Source: Pardosa pseudoannulata
Taxonomy: Eukaryota; Arthropoda; Arachnida; Araneae; Lycosidae
DNA length: 64,000 bases
Direction of reading: 5' to 3'
Assembly: GCA_032207245.1 (NCBI GenBank)
Contig: CM063498.1
Location: 94,305,301-94,369,300 of the forward strand
The position numbers and the translations under genes are program-made. Below the pieces are notes generated by a model. It was not told where the DNA came from. It saw only the letters and a program-made list of their open reading frames with translations, and did no database searches. Positions 45,860-57,558 of this stretch are shown piece after piece. Positions within the stretch are counted from its first letter, which is position 1, and the number at the start of each line of letters is the position of its first letter.

Positions 45860-47041
45860 CCCTCTGACTGCTCAATTTTTAAACCGAAATCGCTTTAAAA
45901 ATGACATATTTTTTTTATTGCCTATTTGAAATCTATATATATTGGAGAATTCAAAAATGCATGTTTTCTTTCCAGGAAATATATTTTTTATCTAGATTTT
46001 TAGCCTTAGAAACTAAGTTAAGTATCATTAGAAACTAATTTCAGATGATTTCACCAAAATAATTCTTTTTAAAATAAATTTCTATTGAATTACAGTTAGC
46101 TTCTATTTATTAAATAATATAAAAAATATACAAAATTTAAGAATATATAAAGGACTGACTAAAAATATCTTAGAAATGCAGTTTAGTGTGATAGGGTTTG
46201 AAGCAGGATTCAAGGCAAAGTCCAACTTCCCAGTCTTTGCACCAGATTCGTGTTTCTTTGCAAATTTTTTTGTCATTTGCATCTTTTCCTGAACATTGTC
46301 TTCGAGGTTCTCTTTTTATGGGTTTAGGTGGTATGTCACTTGGAAAATAACGAGGTATCTATATCAAAGGGTTCCAAGTAGAACTCGGTCTTCCAGGACA
46401 ACCGCTTTTATTTGTATCCGAATATTTTTCGATACTTTCTTCAACAAATTTCAAACAAAATTCCAAAAGTTTTATAGTTTGTCTGGGGTTTTGCTTTAGT
46501 AAAGTACATAGGCATTCCACAACGATTGGTCTAAGAACCGCCTGAAAATTTTAATATAATGATTCCCCTGTTGTTTTCGGAGCGTAGCGTTCCTATCAAT
46601 TTTGCAACACTGCCTAACGCTTTGCACGTTTATTGAATCATTATCAAATTCATCGCTATATGAGAAGCAGTCCAAAACTTCTATATCAATATCATTATCT
46701 CAACTAAAATTGCTTTCAGAATCTAAATCAGGAATATACACTCTGTCAATCGCTGGTCGTTTTCTAGCAGCCATTTCTGATAAGAAAACAGCAAAAAGTT
46801 AGCGGTAATCCTACGCACCTTCAAATACGACAATTAAATTGATAACTAATGGTATCTGTTCTTTAAACGTAAATTAAACGTCTAATACTGTATATGATTT
46901 ATTTAAGAGCTTAAACGGGGAATAAACAGGATGCGCTCATCGATAAAGGAAGAAAAACACATGCCCGCGGAAATCGCGGGATGAGCAGAATTTGCTACAT
47001 TTGAGTTGCCCGTGGAAATCGCGGGATGAGCAGGCAGAGGG
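45860..47041 (-). mobile_element. piggyBac element, internally deleted, family P1
   Basis: TTAA lies at 45856-45859 and 47042-47045. Ends are CCCTCTGACTGCTC at the left and CCCTCTGCCTGCTC from the right on the minus strand. Two CCCGYGGAAATCGCGGGAT hairpins sit in the right subterminal region (near 46963 and 47011), as in the MITE 27787-28388. It carries N- and C-terminal transposase parts on the minus strand and is probably the closest relative here of the source of that MITE. Confidence 0.95.
46170..46774 (-). pseudogene. piggyBac transposase, core deleted
   Basis: The minus-strand start ATG at 46774 gives MAARKRPAIDRVYIPDLDSE, an acidic N-terminus usual in this family. A piece NQSLWNAYVLY-like (LDQSLWNAYVLY, near 46505-46540) follows, then after a frameshift RQTIKLLEFCLKFVEESIEK. 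The last part is the Cys-rich C-terminal finger: RRQCSGKDANDKKICKETRI, then WCKDWEVGLCLESCFKPYHT and KLHF to the stop at 46170. Almost all of the middle, with the catalytic aspartates, is gone. Stops are scattered. A tryptophan stands where many relatives have a finger cysteine (CKDW). Confidence 0.9.
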
Positions 47042-47356
47042 TTAAAGTCGATTCCGAACGGCTACGAACATCCATGCCGTAGTGGGATTCGAACCCACGA
47101 ACTCCGGTTCCGAAGGCCATCACCCTAACCATTCGGTCATCGTTCGGCTAAGGATAATTTTAGGATTTCTTAAAGAATGTAGTATTTTGCAAGGTTTTCA
47201 TTACGTTTCGGTTAGGATTTTTGGCTAGGTAAAAATTCTGAAATTATTTTTCCTGTAGCAGAGATAACTTTTTCTTTCTTTAAAGTTAATAAAATATTAT
47301 AAACAAAAGTATTTAAAGCCATAAATGTAAATTAGTTTCGATGTACGCTAATCTGA

Positions 47357-47410
47357 AAACACGAACTCCGGTACCGAAGGTCAACACCCTAACCAATCGG
47401 CCATCGTTAG
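47357..47410 (-). mobile_element. second SINE-1 head fragment
   Basis: CGAACTCCGGTACCGAAGGT, CAACACCCTAACCAATCGGC and CATCGTTAG. It stops exactly at the second copy of the 14-bp direct repeat gcttctagggacga (47411-47424), whose partner (45773-45786) precedes the other SINE's tail. Confidence 0.85.
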
Positions 47411-47424
47411 GCTTCTAGGGACGA

Positions 47425-47989
47425 ATTCATTAATTTTATAATATTGACTTTAAAAGGTACACATAAGTTATTTAATGTTTAGCAACTAATTGAAGAGTTT
47501 TTGTAAAAAGCTTATACACGTGACACCTAACACGGCGTATTAAAAAATTATCTGGAGCTATTATTTTTTTTAATATATACTTACATTGAAGTTTTATTCC
47601 GGAGCAATAAAGGTGGGAAAGAATACCGAGTAAATAATCCAAAGATTAAGTAAAACGGATTAATTTTCTTCTTTTAAATTAAATAACCCCTATCTGATTT
47701 ACCAAATACATTTTCCACATGATTTCCTTTAATTCGAAACCCTGTACATTATCTCGTTTTTTAATATAACAAAAGAATATATTCAGGTAAAATTTACTTA
47801 TGAAATCATATGGAACCCTCAAGTCTACATTTATTACCTTTAACTGCTTAAGCATAAAAGTTCATTTAATTATTAATGATTAAAGATTTTGAAATAATGA
47901 GAAAAAATTCAATTTTTAACACCTCGAATGAGCGCAACGTATTTTTACGTTTTTTGCAGTCTGTCACTGGAGCGCGGGTCACGTAAAAG
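47425..47989. other. no recognised feature
   Basis: AT-rich, with no coding remnant or repeat recognised. Confidence 0.5.
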
Positions 47990-48050
47990 TACGTATTTAG
48001 TAGATTTGTGGTGGATACCCGCTAACCACCACAAATCTACTAATTACGTA
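47990..48050. other. long hairpin (18-bp perfect core)
   Basis: TTAGTAGATTTGTGGTGG (47997-48014) and its exact complement CCACCACAAATCTACTAA (48026-48043) enclose an 11-base loop. TACGTA on both outer sides extends the stem to about 25 bp with one mismatch. Just before it the text AACGTATTTTTACGT...CACGTAAAAGTACG has further ACGT palindromes. Confidence 0.9.
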
Positions 48051-50139
48051 TAATTATATGTATGTGTGACATTATATGAGTGTTTTTTGCATTGCTATGC
48101 AACGCTTTGCATTTTTTCTTTCCACAAGTTATGATTGTCGAATTACTCGGTCTTTTGTTGCGTTATTTCGTCTTCAATCGAATTCCTAGCTCCAGAATGT
48201 ACAAGTCGTGTTTTGTCAATTTGAAGCTTGGTTTTTTATTGTTGAATACAAAATTGATAAAAGGAACCGTTGTGACAAAGATAGTGATGAAGAAATATGC
48301 TCTGACAGATTATCGGACTTTAATTTTAAAAATCGTTTATTTTTGTGATTTCGTAAAAATATTGTTTTATTTTGTTGTTGTTAAATAATCATACATTATA
48401 TATTAAAGTGTAAAATAAAAAAAGTTTCGTTCATAAAAACAAAGTAGTTTTCGATTTACTGTGGTTTTTCTTAATAACTAAACTTTCGCGCGATTCACGA
48501 AAAAACACCCGCTACACGCGTAAGTTGGCGTTGAAGTATACCTGCATGCCAAACGTTAAGTAATATATGCTGATCAAAAGTGATGTGCAACAGTTTTACA
48601 AAAAAGATAGCAATAACATAAGCTGACTAGAAAGATGTAATAGAACAGTTTACTAAAAGAGCTTTTCAAAGTAAGTTCTTAAGTAAAGACAAATTACCAG
48701 AAACACATTCTTACACTTTAACATTACTTTTATACTACTATTATACTAATTAGACGACCCTTTTGCATAAACTTCTGCCAAACAAAGGTTAAATTTGTCG
48801 ATTATAAATGAGTGACACTGTGTTTTTATAAAAATTAGGTACTGCGTCTGTGCTACTATTTATCTTTATATTGAACCTTTATATCCTTATATTTCCGTTT
48901 ATACTGAATCTTTATATCTGTATTTATCTTTATATTTCTTTCTATGGAATGTTTACTTTTTATATTTAGTGTTTTTTTAATTATTCATTAATATTTTTTA
49001 TAAATAAAAAAAATAAGTTTTGAATAGTCATAACCAGTTTAGAAATAATCGAAATTAGTTATTAAAATTTCAGTATTAAATTTTCCTTGGAAGTACATAT
49101 CCTTAACCCTTAAACTAGAGAAAACTGAGTCAGGCATGGTCAAAATAAGTATATACAAAAAGATAAATATATACAAAACTTATAAACAAAATTACAGTGA
49201 CGGTATCACTAATGACCGTATGAGGTTGTTCTCTCCGGAAAGAGGTACATTAGTTTTGTTTTGTTTTTTAAATAATACACTTATGTTCTGTGAGATGTTA
49301 AGACTTAAGGGAATGTATAATTTAAAATATAAACTAAAATAAAGACATTGTGATTGAGAAATGACCAAAGGGTAGGGATTTGCTAACAGTTTATTGTAGA
49401 TTAGAATTTGCATTACAACGCAAATACATTTGTATCAATAGAGAATTAATGACTACTAACATTTAAGATTTTAACACAATACAATAGATAAGAATAATAT
49501 GAACGAGGGGGATACATAATACATAAACATAATCAAATAGAATTAAATGTATATGGATGGGATCAGAGTTGGGAAAATGAAAACACAATAAGATTTAGGA
49601 TTAAAAGAATTAAGAATTTACTTACTACAATGACTTTGAATGTTTTCATTCCAAACGTCGTCCAGTCCATCCACTTAAAGAAACATCAAGAAGGAAAAGA
49701 GTATATTGGTTCGTAGCCGATTTAATCCCCCCGCTCCACGCTCTAAGCGAACACTATTATTTTTCTTCTTTTTTTTTTTTCAGATGGCGCTACGCTCAAC
49801 GGTAACAAAATAAACCCACTTTACAAAACTATTAAGCAATTGCTGCCGCTGATCCAGCATCATGGCTGCTGGACAGAACACGTTCAAAATTAAAAGAATT
49901 TGCCTATCTTTTTTAATTTTATGAAAAGAACTGAATGAACAACTGCTTCGAGACAAAGGTGCAACGCTTGCTTCGAATACGTGAGCGTAAACATGTGTCG
50001 GCGAAATCAACAGAGGAACAGGCTGTATAAGCGCTCGCTACAAAACACGCATTTCCTTCACTACAGCAGCTCGAAAATTTCTTGGTGTCTCTTTCCAGCA
50101 ATCGGATAAATTCAAATTCTAACAGTAAAAATGAGTAAT
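48051..50139. other. no confirmed gene
   Basis: The longest frame is 102 residues (48080-48388, plus), very Phe/Leu/Val-rich and unrecognised. 49109 has TTAACCCTTAAACTAGAG, a possible left end of a TTAA-bounded MITE without a matching right end. A short higher-GC stretch lies at 49730-50060. Confidence 0.4.
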
Positions 50140-51185
50140 CACCAATGTTTAGATGATTGAATGACGAATTGTGGGAAAGCTAGAAGTAGGCCAGTCTCAA
50201 GTACAGATTTATAGAAAATACAATTTTAACACCTAGTGGCGTGTGCAACTTAATGTTAACAGTTCTAGGATACCGTATCTATCTACAGAACACCTTACCA
50301 AATTCGTCCAAAAGTTATGACAGCCAGGGAAAATTACCATTTGTCCATAATAACGAAGCATAACAGGGAAGCTATAGCTTCTCATGTCTCCTGTGACTTG
50401 CATGTGGCCACTGGAACCCGTGTTTGAAGAATGATTGTTTACATAAGGCATGAACTAAGATTGTTTGCAAGACCTGCTATTTTCGTTCCGTTCACTTCTA
50501 CGAACAGGAGAATCCGCTTAGCATTGTGCACAGAGCAAGCATAGTGATTGGAATATGGATCAGCAAGCAACTGTTGTCTTCATTGATGGGCTGCGGTTCA
50601 ATATAAACACGAGTTTTAACCGTGCATTCATGTGGAGAGAACCTGAGACCCTCTATTTACCCTCCAATGTCCACGAAATCGGCCAATATGGCATCGGAGA
50701 TTTAATGCTCTGAACAGGCATCAAGTTGGATGGCCTTACACCCCCCATGTCTTTAAAAGAAGAACTGTAACTGCTGTGGAGCACAGGAATGGCTTGGTCA
50801 GGAATGGAACAGGAAAGGTGAGCTCTTGGAGTTCTATATTCATCTTTTCAGGGGTGCACTTGGCCCTGTGTTCATTTAAATGAACAATAACGCAAAGCCA
50901 CATAGAGCTCTCTGGTCGACAAATTTCTAGAAAGTGTAGATATTTGCCAGGTGGATTGTTAAAGGAGATCTCCAGATCTCAATTCTATATAGTGTGTCTG
51001 GGACGCTCTAGGAAGAGCAATTGCGTCTCTATACTCTCCGAGAACCATCCGGGGCCTGAAAACAGCATTGCTAAACGAGTAAGACTAAGCCAAAGAAACT
51101 CATAAACTGCCTTATTTCAAGTATGAAATCACACTGCGAGGCCTCTATATCTGTAAGAGGGTGTCATACCCTTTATTAATCCATT
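50140..51185 (+). pseudogene. Tc1-like transposase, decayed
   Basis: Plus-strand pieces in shifting frames follow the order of a Tc1-type transposase. RIVGKLEVGQSQVQIYRKYN is a helix-turn-helix remnant near 50165. Then VVFIDGLRFNIN covers the first catalytic aspartate region, TLYLPSNVHEIGQYGIGDLM, and NEQ near the second Asp. Near the third acidic residue come SPDLNSI and VWDALGRAIASLYSPRTIRG, then LKTALLNE and MKSHCE/AS-like text to 51180. Many stops and frame changes occur. The element's right end may be CACCAGTG before TA at 51414-51415; the left end was not found. Confidence 0.85.
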
Positions 51186-53100
51186 TTATTTATTTATTTA
51201 TTTATTTGTTGCTGTATTCTGCCATCAGTGTTTAATACCTTTCGACTTCAACGATTGGCATGCATTATTTTTCTTGAGTATTATAACAGTTGAATGGTTA
51301 TTTATTGTTTTCTATTGTATCAATATATGTAAATATTAAGTTTCCTTAAAATCAATCTAGTAGTCCTGAAAATAATTGACCAAATCTGAAATTAATCTTA
51401 ATTTTGAACACCAGTGTACATAAAGGTGTTAAAACAAGCTGAAAAGACGAAAAGGGAAATGCAATTAAAATCTCTTTCCCATACTAGATTCTGCTGGGAG
51501 CTCCGTTTGAAGGATCCCGGAAATATACCTCACAGATCGATTCACAAAACGATTAAACTATGCAAATCGACTTTATCCGGTGTATCTTCATTTCACGTAG
51601 CGAAAATTTAATTTTCCACTTGGATTTCTTTCTACCGGTATCCTGTTCGGACATTTAATTCGACAAAAAATGTTTTTAATACAGAAACAGATATTTTAGT
51701 CATTTTTTCTGCAATCTTATAACATTTTTCATACGGGCTTTAACCTATGTATTCAGGAAAAAAAAGATGACAGTCTTATACTATTTAGCAATTTATTTAC
51801 CTCATAATAACCATAATTTCCTTATAAAGAATTGATTTAATTAGCATTTTACTTATACTAGAAATGCATTTTTGAAGAAAATACAGCAGTGAATCTAAGT
51901 TATCTTCTAGATAATATATTTCCAAGTTTTAATGCGTTGAATCTTTACTGAAATATTCTTTATACGAGAGAACTTTTTCTCTAGCAAGTCAGATTTAGTG
52001 CTGTCCCTTTCTTTTGGCAGTTCGCCAATAACACTTATTAATTCCTTCCATCTACATGATATCCTGTTTCTCATACTTTTTATTAGTCTTCCAAAGTTTC
52101 TTTCTAAAAATTATATGGTATAATGTAGACTGTAATATAATAAGGAAATATATAATTTTCTAAAATCACAGCCTTTTATTTCAAAAAACGTTTTCAATGA
52201 TCAAGTATTCATAGGTAAGTCTAAGCTGTCTGAATTTTAGGAAAGATACTTTCAGCCCTCTTATAAAAAGACGAAACGAAAGCTTATATCTAGAGTTAGA
52301 ATTTTTTTAAACAGAAAGTTATTTTGTGATACTAGTAAACCTGTAAATCTCAAAATATAAGGATAATTATTTACCAGTAAAGTAAAAAAAAAATATTATC
52401 GATAAATTTTAAAAAATCAGTAAATACGAAATTTTAAAAATTGTTTCTTAAGTACTTATGAACATTAAGTCCAAGTACATGAAGTTATTTGGGGTTCCTT
52501 GACTGTAAGTCGTATTCCCAGTGGAGAGCGATGATTTAGTCTTTACTAGTATGCTTTTTAAATTATCTGGGAGTTATAAGTGTGAGGTCAAAAGAATTTA
52601 TAAGTTAGAGTCATGGGCTAAAAAATACACTTATATTAAAGCCCTGTCCTTAGTAATTATGATAAAAAGATAAGTAAATAAGAAAAAAGAGTTTTTTAAG
52701 TTATTAGGAAATAAAAAGACAAAAAAGTTAGGATTAAATTTAAAAGGAGATTAATATTTACAAGTTGAGAAAAATACAGTTTGAGTAAAAAATAGTTTAA
52801 AGAGAAAGAAAAAGTAAAAAAAAAAAACTAGTTTTACTACGATACTTATGATCGAGGAGTAGTACGAATCATTGTGGCGCCATCTATGAACATTTTTTCT
52901 TACTGCGGCCGCATCGGCCATAATCCCTCTGGCAGCCCGTAAAAACTAGCCTTGGAAACAAAGTTGTCAGAAAAGAAGTTCAAGTAAGAAAGCGTTAGCC
53001 AGCTTGTCACGAGAGTAAAATCCGTTGCAGTTTGTGAAGGCCACAGACCACAAACAGGGCTATCCACTCCTAGCCAATCAGGCGTAAATGCTCTTGCAAA
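51186..53100. other. no recognised gene
   Basis: A TTTA-repeat lies at 51185-51211. 51414-51611 holds a 65-residue frame in sequence slightly richer in GC, not recognised. 52870-53060 is GC-richer (GTGGCGCCATCTATGAAC; GCGGCCGCATCGGCC) and of unknown nature. Confidence 0.4.
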
Positions 53101-53109
53101 AAGTCATGG

Positions 53110-53294
53110 GTAGAGATGTAAAAAACCTGGAACTTTGAAGAGGTGGGAATAAACCCGAGAATTTCGGGGAATAAACCCGGAATTTTGGGAACTTTAAGAA
53201 GAAATCATTTTAACAATGTTTACATTTATTTTTTCAACAGTGGCTATTTAAGAACTAACATATTATTTCTAAGAGATTTTTTTTTTACTTTTGG

Positions 53295-53343
<49 letters not shown>

Positions 53344-53505
53344 TTTTCCCCTCCTTTTATAATATAAAAATAAATATATTTAAATTTAAAATAACAGTTT
53401 ATTATTTTTTGTAATGCATATATCATTGGTGTAATGAAATGACACTGTTGCATTTTGTGTCCAATTCCTACACACACACATTATATATATATATATATCT
53501 AACTC

Positions 53506-53576
<71 letters not shown>

Positions 53577-53674
53577 TGTATGGTCTAAACTTGAAGTAAT
53601 TCAGCATTTCTAAAGAGAAATTATCTTTTTTCATTAGCAGTTAATGGATGTAATCTGTTCTCTGAGGGAATTAT

Positions 53675-53756
<82 letters not shown>

Positions 53757-54135
53757 TGAGAAAGATGTTAAAATCCAAGAAAAATAATGATTTATGGGTT
53801 TTGTGACTCTACAGATTATTGTCTAATATTTATGTAATAAAAATATTGGATATTTCTCAAAGGAAAAATATACTCATACTTTCATGCTAAACATGATACT
53901 TTGCCAAATATAGTTAGTTAATCCCAATTATTCAATTCTTTTTTATAGCATATAATAGTTAAATTTTGTGAAAATATCAACTTTTGAGGTCTACCACAAA
54001 GACAGAAAAAAAATGGTGGTTCTCATTGTGTCTGAATGAATTGGCGACTTCAAAATACTTCAAAATTCCCATGTTTTGGAAATTTTCAAAATTCCCTTAT
54101 CCCAAAACCGGGTTTTTTCCACTGCTCACAACTCG
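53110..54135. mobile_element. hAT-like MITE candidate with AT microsatellites
   Basis: The 8-bp direct repeat agtcatgg flanks it (53102-53109 and 54136-54143). Near the left end is GTAGAGATGTAAAAAACCTGG (read as GTAGAGATG then TAAAAAACCTGG); near the right end, minus strand, AGCAGTGGAAAAAACCCGGT, so the inverted ends match only moderately and the right one is 9 bp inside. Interior TA runs lie at 53299-53338, 53483-53573 and 53679-53730, with (GA)n at 53731-53756. Non-coding. Confidence 0.5.
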
Positions 54136-54169
54136 AGTCATGGCCATAATTCTAAATCAGTCACAATTC

Positions 54170-54720
54170 TAAAATTAGCAGTGAAGACAGAGCGAGGAAG
54201 GTTCATGGGGAGTAGAGAACTCAGCAAAGAACTGCAAGCTTTACCTGCTATGGCTTCAACGTAATCATTTTGAATTAAACTTTGGATTTTTAGATTAATA
54301 GCTCCACAGATTTGCTGGTAAGATGAAGTAAAGTGTGGCTGCTGCAGGTTACATCAGTTTTTTGCAAGAATGTCGGCTTTTTCTTTCTCTGGAATTCCGC
54401 AGTGATTAGGAATCCATTGAATCATAATTTCTCAGCCAACAGAGATTGCCTGACTAAAAAGTTTCTTAAACATGAAAGGAATCACTAATTACATGGGAAG
54501 ATACATCCAAAATTGCAGACTGAGAGTCTACAAAAACAGCAACCTTCTAAAGAGGAGTGCAAAGATTTAGCAAGCCATCTATGAACATTAATCGTACCCT
54601 ATTTATATGCATTGTAGCTTCTTGAATTTCTGGTAGTGATGTCTGGTACAACTCATGAGGTTTGCATCATATAGATTCCGGGAAGAACAATCCAGGCGTC
54701 ATACATGAAGAATAAAATCC
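54170..54720 (-). pseudogene. non-LTR retrotransposon RNase H remnant
   Basis: Minus-strand text in changing frames includes VAVFVDSQSAILDVSSHVIS (about 54480-54540), then IQWIPNHCGIPEKEKADILA (about 54360-54425). The latter matches the conserved C-terminal block of RNase H domains in jockey/I-type elements (WIPxHxGIPGNExAD). SYQQICGAINLKIQSLIQ follows. The reverse transcriptase is not seen upstream. It begins right after the hAT-like candidate 53110-54135. Confidence 0.75.
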
Positions 54721-56190
54721 ATCTTTTCACAAGAGTGTTTATTTTAATTCTAATGTATTATAAAATTACAAATGTGTTTCATATTCTAAAAACAACTATT
54801 TTTGCATAAAACACAAGCTATGACTTTTCCTGGTGTGTTTAGTTTTAATGCTTCATTGAACTGTTCGGAATATGAGTTACAACCAAACTTCTTGTGTTGT
54901 GTTTAGCATAGCCCCATTTTTTCTTAAAGTTACAATGCCGTCATCTGATTTTTCTGAAATCCATTCACAAATATAATGCATGGTTACACGAAAAAAAAAG
55001 TCATCACATAATATTAGAGAGAAAAATGATTTTGTTAGTTTACTTGTCAATTTTTAAGCTCCTAATTATTTACTTACTTTCTTCAAGTAAAATTTCTAAA
55101 GAAATAACTGCAGTTAATAGAGACTAGCCTGACTTTAAAAAAATGAGATGATTCACTGAATAGTATTTCTTCATCGAACAATTGATTTAAATGAGCCATT
55201 GACTGAAGCCACTAAATCCACAGTTACTATTTTCCAATAGTGGTCTCTCTCAGCCAATAACCAAACGCTTGTTATTAAAATCAGATTTCAGAACCTTAGC
55301 AACCATGATGCAAGCCAATAACTTGGTCCTTTGAAACACAATATCGGCAAAGTTATTTGAAACACCCTCAGACGTAATTGTTCAAGGTATAATGAATTAC
55401 TCACTGCATCCATAAACAATCAATGGATACTTCGCCGGGCGTCACAGATATTTCCCCCAGTTACTCTGACTTTAAACAAACCAGTCATAAGTTTCCAGTT
55501 ATTTGCAAATTTTAAACCGAATAATGGCAATTCTCTTACTTCTTGGTGAATCTTTCCATATTTTCGAAAAATAAAATGAGTAGTATACAATCGTAATTTT
55601 TTTAAATCCTGATTGCTCTTAAAAAGTCATGATTCAAATCTGCAAGAAAATGTATTCCCTCAATATAATATTTCCTAGTTTTTTTTTAAATTTAGTCTCG
55701 TGATGCCGAAAGATGTTACAGTATAACTATTTTGAGTTATTCGCTCTATTTAGATCGCAAGTACAGGGTTTTTGAGAATATGAATGTTTCTTCACAAAAG
55801 AATGCTTCTACTTTAAAGACATTCTCAAAATGCTCAATACACCTTTTTTATCTTTTAAATTTTTTAATTCCCGCAATGTAATTTTATCTTGTAATCATCA
55901 AAAAAGAACTATGCATTAATTTTTGTATATAAACATACAAAAACCTTGTAATAATATATTTTTGTTATTATGTGTCAGTTATAAAAACCCTATTTAAAAA
56001 AAATGCACAAATTCTTGATAAATCCGGGGTTTTGAGAGAAAATGAGTAAGAATTACAACAGAAAAATGTGTTGTAGACCTGCCTATGTTATACCTGAATA
56101 TTTAATTGGCTTAGTGCATCTTCCACTTGATTGTTGTCTGCACTATACTACAATTGTGCTAAGTTTAAAAAATGGCTACACGAAAGCAAA
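54721..56190. other. unrecognised, possible coding remnants on minus strand
   Basis: On the minus strand 55420-55560 reads ELPLFGLKFANNWKLMTGLF then KVRVTGGNICDARRSIH, and 55270-55350 reads RTKLLACIMVAKVLKSDFNN. These are protein-like in composition but match nothing I can name. Decayed transposon sequence is likely. Confidence 0.3.
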
Positions 56191-56191
56191 T

Positions 56192-56249
56192 TAGGTCGGG
56201 ACATATTGCTTAAAGTCGATTCCGAATGGTTACGAACATCCATGGTAAC
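56192..56249 (-). mobile_element. SINE-1 middle fragment
   Basis: AGGTCGGGACATATTGCTTA and AAGTCGATTCCGAATGGTTA then CGAACATCCATGG. Both ends are missing; it adjoins the Tc1-like element. Confidence 0.75.
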
Positions 56250-56259
56250 TGGTACCAAG

Positions 56260-57279
56260 CTCTCATCAAATGCTCTTGCAATTCTCACACATTTATGTGT
56301 AACCCAGAAGCACAAATTTGGTTTTCCAGGTAGAACCACAAATGTCTACTGGATTAATGTCAGGTGAATTTGGAGGCCAAGACATGACTTGGAAGTCACA
56401 GGAACGTCCCTCGAATCACTTCCTGACGATTTGACCCTTATGATATGGCGCATTATCCTGTTGGTAAACACCATGGGTGAACGATGGTCTGCAACGATGT
56501 TTACGTAGCACACAGATGTCAAGGACTGTTCCATGGGCATAATGGGTTCTAATATGCTCAATGAAAACATCGCCCACACCATAATGCCCTTGACACCGGC
56601 TTCTTTTCGTCCAACTGTGCATCTGGGAGACAGTGTTTCCTTTGGAAATCGGCGTATTTTCCCACGCTCGTCGATGTGATGAACCAGAAAACGTGATTCG
56701 TCTAACTTTGCAACTTTCTTCCAATCTTTTAATGTCCAATTCCGATGTTTTTTGGTCTATTGCGGACGCAGCTGGCGATGACGTGCCTTCAGTCCAGGGA
56801 CATGTTTCGGCCTCCGGCTGCATTAACCCACACTCAGCACTGTATACTCCACGGTGTATTAAGAAATTTTGAGTAGGTTGCCACTTGTGTAGCTGGTGGT
56901 AATTTAGAGTATTGTAGCTCTTCAGTCACAGTGAACAATGTATAACAATGTGATCTTTCCTCTGGAATCAATTCGTGGACAACACACAGCTAGCCGGCTA
57001 CTTGTCGTTTCACTATCCATACATCACTTTCGACATGTGCTCACAACAACTGCACGTGAACAACCCACTAAACATGCCGTTCATGATATTGATGTTCCCA
57101 GTCGCCGACCCATAACGATTTGACCTTTATCGGAGTACGATAAATCAGCTGCTTTTTTAATTATGTTTGGAAGACAATATATAAAATCCAACATCAGTCT
57201 CGCACGCACAGTATTTCTCCTCCTGTGCGAGCCCATTGTTAAAAATGGAGGGTGGTCATAATTTAATGGCTCTTAGGTG
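56260..57279 (-). pseudogene. Tc1-like transposase, decayed
   Basis: Read from the minus strand: MGRRLGTSIS near 57090, CRKWCMDSETTSSRLAVC, TLKDWKKVAKLDESRFLVHH (first catalytic Asp in the DESRF block, about 56680-56740), GVKGIMVWAMFSLSILEP, VYQQDNAPYHKGQIVRK (second Asp, about 56420-56475), and PPNSPDINPVD (third acidic region, about 56350-56385). Stops and frame changes are present (for example around 56470). The right terminus is probably ACACCTAAGAGCCATTAAAT (minus strand, from about 57280) next to TA; its GGTGGTCATAATTTAATGG resembles the MITE 33283-33900 ends. Confidence 0.9.
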
Positions 57280-57558
57280 TATATATTTAATAAAGTACAG
57301 ATTTTAGAGCACATACACTTTTGTATAAAACTGAGCAGAAGCTCTAAAAGGATTTTAGATGATTTATACATCCGATTAGTCCATTTTGCAGACAGATAGT
57401 AGAAAGTATATCAGCAGTCAAGTATCAAGGGAAGGAACTTTTATCTTCAGTAAACATGATCCATTTTAATTTATAACAAACACAGTGCAATTAGCAGGCC
57501 GTTATAGTCACGAAACAAGTAAAAGAAAGAGGCGAAAACTCACAGCTTCCAATATTAA

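Larger units (their letters stand above)
45787..47147 (-). mobile_element. SINE-1 copy interrupted by a piggyBac element
   Basis: The tail and body half (45787-45855: TTGGTTTGATTTGGAGTG through GACCGGGACCTACAGC) and the rest (47046-47147: AGTCGATTCCGAACGGCTAC, GGGATTCGAACCCACGAACT, CCATTCGGTCATCGTTCGGC) join cleanly across the TTAA of the piggyBac insertion 45860-47041. The head here is complete. Confidence 0.93.

Noticed and set aside
47917..48560. TTAA-bounded MITE around the long hairpin
   Set aside because: TTAACACCTCGAATGAG at the left and the candidate right end near GCCAAACGTTAA do not form inverted repeats.
49109..49320. TTAACCCTTAAAC as a MITE with right end near CTTAAGGGA
   Set aside because: The right side lacks a TTAA and the inner sequence does not match.
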